Positions 60,901 through 64,000 of a stretch of 64,000 nucleotides of DNA are shown in pieces. Each line of letters opens with the position of its first letter. Position 1 is the stretch's first letter. The notes beneath the pieces were generated by a model that ran no database searches, was not told where the DNA came from, and saw only the letters and a program-made list of their open reading frames with translations. The DNA is from Stentor coeruleus (taxonomy: Eukaryota > Ciliophora > Heterotrichea > Heterotrichida > Stentoridae). Both the position numbers and the translations under genes were made by a program. The DNA lies in the NCBI GenBank assembly GCA_001970955.1, contig MPUH01000130.1, positions 34,744-98,743 on the forward strand. Reading direction: 5' to 3'.

Positions 60901-61997
60901 ATTAATTTGTTTCCTTCTCTTTTGAAATTTGCGTTCATGAATTTTATGATTTTTTCTGATCTCTCAGAGGATATGAGCATTTCACGGGCAGTTAGTTCAA
61001 AAGCATCAAAAGATGTGATTTCTAATGAAGTCTTCAGCAAAGTTATCCTATAATCAATAAGCAATTTTATGAAAATAGGTAATAATGGCTGCATAAATAC
61101 TGATAAAACAAGTACTGTTGTGCCATTTTCAACAATATATGCTAAAATAAAAAATAACCCAATGGCAGCACCTTCAAAATGTGAAAGTATCTTGATAAAG
61201 TTCATATAATAAGAATAATACGGCATTGAGTAACAAAACTTAAAAACACAAAAGGTATTAATAGCAATATAAATTGACAAATAGACAATAAAGTGTTCTT
61301 CAAAAAAGAAAACAAACATAAAACAGTACGTGAACTGGAAAAGCTTCACAAAAATATCCACATTAGGTCTTGCTTTAGAATTTATATCAAACTCCTTAAA
61401 CGAATGTCTTATTTCAAATCCAAATCCTTCATATATCACCGCTATAACTAAGTTTAATATCAAGAAAATCACAGCAAGAACTTGTCCAGCAAAACCTAAA
61501 TTCAAAGCACTTGAATTAGGAGTATTAAAATATTCACTAATAACCTCATCAGAAAATGTTGAATATTTAAAAAGTAAGACTAAAACTATTGTCCCTGGGA
61601 TGAAATTCAAGTCACAATTAACCATTAAAAAGCATCTGAGGATTTTTATAAAATATTTTGGCACTTCACGATTGCTTAGTTTTCTTATGGCTTGCCAAAT
61701 AAATATCCCTATGATGATTGTATGAGTTGAAAATACAAAAATTAGATATGGGAATAAAATATTTAAGTCTGAAGCCAAATTATCAAATGATGCTGTACCA
61801 ATAGCTTTCCAGAAAAGGGAGTAAGATTTCCAAGAAGGTAAAGACATTTTTGATGTCCACATTATCTTGAAATTCTGTAGGGCTACTAAGCACATGATTA
61901 TTGTTGAGGATATTTTTTGAAGTTTTATTGAATGCCCAACTGAAAAATTGTCAGTAAAAATACTAGATAAGATTTCATATATCTTATTAGCTTTCAT
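57903..61997 (-). CDS. Large multi-membrane-span PAS protein, TmcB-like (one 15-nt intron)
   Basis: The exons on the minus strand are 61997-59082 and 59066-57903, giving 1,359 codons, about 1,346 once a 13-codon assembly duplication near residue 515 is discounted. About eight membrane spans occupy residues 20-330. A helical region follows, then a PAS domain (about 545-660: GKIVFASPTLCSLLEVSYDES, IEDFIPKPYASEYQKVLENF, NKDGFLIECLV). After that come a linker, one span (about 830-850), an outer helical segment and three more spans in the exon 2 part. This resembles the TmcB/TmcC-like families that are large in ciliates and proposed as sensors. The ligand is unknown. The stop is TAG. Confidence 0.8.
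59067..59081 (-). other. 15-nt intron joining two frames of the PAS protein
   Basis: The minus-strand sequence is gtaattataatttag. It ends in the in-frame TAG that would close exon 1. Removal keeps the frame and links VINN to AQEMEKSLIS of the second part. Confidence 0.88.
60430..60506 (+). repeat. 38-bp duplication flanking a single N inside the PAS gene
   Basis: The copies are 60430-60467 and 60469-60506 around the N at 60468. Copy plus N is 39 bases, so the frame survives and 13 residues (ATFLTDILCDQD and one unknown) are repeated. Confidence 0.95.
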
Positions 61998-63360
61998 TAA
62001 ATTATAACGCAGGTGATAATATATATTAATATAAATGCTTGTATTATATATGTTGTAAATAATAATTTATATAGGGAAGTTAGTTTTGAAATTATTTCTA
62101 AATTTTTAGTGTGAAAGAGTAGTTATTTGCGAATAAAGTAAAGAAAATTGTGTTGATTTATAACTTTTTTGTTTAAGTCTTGTAGATGAAAGATAGGTTT
62201 AGATATTTTGTTTGGCATAGTGTAAATTTTTGATAAGAAGGCAAATATTTTTTGACTTTAAGAATATTTAATGATTTAAATGCATATATTTTTTATGATC
62301 TTTCAGGTGAGAATCTGCTTGATTTGAGGCTTTCAATACGAAATATTGTGTTGATTCTTAGAGTAAGTTACTAAAAATTTGAGTAAATTTGAAACTTTAT
62401 ATTTATTACTACCTGAATTTTTAGTAATTTTGGTAATTTTCAGTCTATAAACTGCATAATGATTTCAAAAATATAATTTTTGAATTTTTCTGCATTATAG
62501 GCTAGAAAAACTCAAACTGAATACATCAAAAAGTGAAATAATTATTCTAAGCCTCTGATTTCTTATATAAAAGGTAAAATCACGTTACATTTTTTTTAAA
62601 GATAATACGATTTTTTTGCTATCTGCTTTTATATACAAAATTTGTCTTAGTTTAAACATATGTAAAGTTTTTATATTTTAACTAACTTAATTTCTTTGCA
62701 AAAGTCATATTTTTATTGACAATTATATAAGTTTTAAATAAGTTAAATTTTCAAGTTTAGTTATGTACAGGGAATATTTATTCTTAGTATGGATAAAATC
62801 ATCTTTGATTTATTATAAATTGGACACAAAAGTAACAAATAACTCAGCCAAAACACTATAAAATTACGTAAAATCAAAAAATGCGGAAAATATTTGGGCA
62901 GTTTTCCAAAAACTCCAAATTTATCGCATCATAAATCAAAATTACTATAAATTTTGATTTAAAATTTCTATATAAAAATAAGAATCTTATCAAAATAGTC
63001 TAGTCTAAATACATATAAAAAGTTCATCAAGAATATAACTATAAAAATTAAAATATAAGTTTGATCATTCTGTATATATCTCAACCCTCCATAAATCATA
63101 TAAACAATTAGAAAAAAAGTATTTTAATAATTAATATAAAGTCTAAAAACAATATACTCTAATAAATAATCAGAAAATTATATAATATATATACTCTCCC
63201 TAAAAATAGCCTTATTCCATATCTAAAACAAACCTAATTATATTATGCAACTAATCTAAAATCCCTATATAAACATGAGAAAAATAAATGTCAGTCATCG
63301 TAATTATCTTAACTTCATTCACAGCTTTTAAAATTTCCAAATGATTTGCTTATCAAAATT
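61998..63360. other. Long intergenic stretch, nothing recognised
   Basis: 1.36 kb of very AT-rich DNA between the 5' end of the PAS gene and the 3' end of the glutaredoxin-like gene. I searched by eye for tRNA box sequences, long frames and repeats and found none I can support. The first 300 bases are G-biased on the plus strand, and the stretch from about 62950 is C-biased, as expected from the orientation of the flanking genes. Confidence 0.45.
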
Positions 63361-63687
63361 TTATTGTTTTTTATACAACTGTATAAAACTCTTCAATTTT
63401 CCTTTGCTTATTTCGCTTTCAAGCTTACGGTTATCGATAAAATTTCTATTGATAAACACATAAGGCAAAGATTTTTGATGCGTCATTTCTTTTAAAGCAA
63501 GTCTCATAACTATTGAAGTTACCTCAACTATTTTGGGTTCGGCACTAATTGAATGAAGTTGTGATTTCACCCTAAGACTTTTTGGACATCCTAGTTTACT
63601 ATATACAACTATGAGATGATTATTAATTTCTGCTTGTATCTCATTTGTAAGAATCTTTTTTTCATTACTTCCGTAGCACACACCCAT
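63361..63687 (-). CDS. Glutaredoxin-like protein with acylated N-terminus
   Basis: 108 residues. Residues 25-108 have the thioredoxin-fold pattern of glutaredoxins: the strand LIVVYSKLGCPKS with the active-site Cys at residue 34, and LPYVFINRNFIDN, which holds the cis-Pro and the following loop. The active site is CPKS, so only one Cys is present (monothiol-like), and the usual Tyr is replaced by Lys. The N-terminus MGVCYGSNEKK is a probable myristoyl/palmitoyl signal, giving a membrane-bound redox protein by inference. The canonical GG(C)xD motif near the end is weak, so enzyme activity is uncertain. The stop is TAA. Confidence 0.72.
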   Translation of the reverse strand: MGVCYGSNEKKILTNEIQAEINNHLIVVYSKLGCPKSLRVKSQLHSISAEPKIVEVTSIVMRLALKEMTHQKSLPYVFINRNFIDNRKLESEISKGKLKSFIQLYKKQ

Positions 63688-64000
63688 ATGATTATTATTA
63701 TATTGATAAATTTAAAAGAGGATAATGACTTTGTAATGAGACATCAAGAAAATAAGATGTTTTATTAAAGATTAATTGAAGGGAATTATGATTTTGTATT
63801 TTACTTAACGCGTTTAATAATTAAAACATGAATTTAATAAAGCCAAGATGAGCTTTCTGAAAAAAAAAAAGAAGCTAAAGATGTAAAGAGAAATTTTTGG
63901 CTTAATGAAAATGATTTGAATAGAGCAAATAAAAATTAAAATTTAAGATAATGAGAAATGAAAATTTTGTTTTACAATATAATAAAGGCATTTTATATAC
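63688..64000. other. Right-end flank, no gene called
   Basis: AT-rich. A plus-strand frame 63841-63939 without an ATG encodes a charged 32-residue stretch (DELSEKKKEAKDVKRNFW in part). It looks coding-like but is too short to support. Confidence 0.25.

Noticed and set aside
61998-63360. RNA gene in the long intergenic stretch
   Set aside because: I saw no tRNA box pairs or stable GC-paired structure by eye. An Infernal or tRNAscan run would decide.
1-64000. TGA-as-Trp genetic code
   Set aside because: No gene needs TGA as a sense codon. All frame breaks are explained by tiny introns or duplications.

Overview
The window looks like macronuclear DNA of a heterotrich ciliate, most probably Stentor or a close relative. 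It is very AT-rich and densely packed with about 33 protein genes on both strands. The standard genetic code explains every gene. Nine introns can be placed, and all are only 15 or 16 nt long (GTRA...AG with an A sixth from the 3' end), which is the known signature of heterotrichs. Trp is always TGG, so the TGA=Trp code of Blepharisma is not needed, yet none of the 32 genes whose stop is visible ends in TGA. I see no rRNA, tRNA, CRISPR array, transposon or viral gene.

Layout. 1-9 kb: an unidentified gene running off the left edge, an acylated ankyrin-like protein, casein kinase 1, retromer VPS35, a small basic protein, a Dpy-30-like protein and a mitochondrial peroxiredoxin. 9-16.7 kb: a tandem pair of DUF1295 membrane proteins, a head-to-head pair of MFSD1-like transporters and a DHHC palmitoyltransferase with two tiny introns. 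17-21.5 kb: a TPR protein, a Polo kinase and an acylated unknown. 21.7-28 kb: a neurobeachin-like BEACH gene broken by a 61-bp tandem duplication. 28.7-41.7 kb: a four-CNB cGMP-dependent kinase, a small coiled-coil protein, a TLD-like protein, an LRR/F-box-like protein, an ABCC transporter and a two-CNB protein. 42-52 kb: POP1, a tubulin glutamylase-like TTLL, MON1, an EF-hand/C2 membrane protein and an MCM9-like helicase. 52-64 kb: two double-RING paralogues, TMEM216, a membrane-anchored cyclic nucleotide phosphodiesterase, a large multi-TM PAS protein and a glutaredoxin-like protein.

Together the genes cover housekeeping and ciliate cell biology. Endolysosomal traffic is represented by VPS35, MON1, BEACH and the MFSD1-like pair. 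Cilium and microtubule functions are represented by TTLL, TMEM216 and the Dpy-30-like protein. Cyclic-nucleotide signalling is represented by the PKG, the two-CNB protein and the membrane PDE. Lipid anchoring is represented by four MGxC N-termini plus a DHHC enzyme. No operon-like system is implied, although many genes lie only 1-90 bp apart.

Notable structure. Flanks are C-rich on the sense strand upstream of genes and G-rich downstream, with abrupt skew switches. Five isolated N bases each sit between two copies of the same 38-219 bp sequence, which points to assembly joins; two of them fall inside coding sequence (POP1 and the PAS protein).
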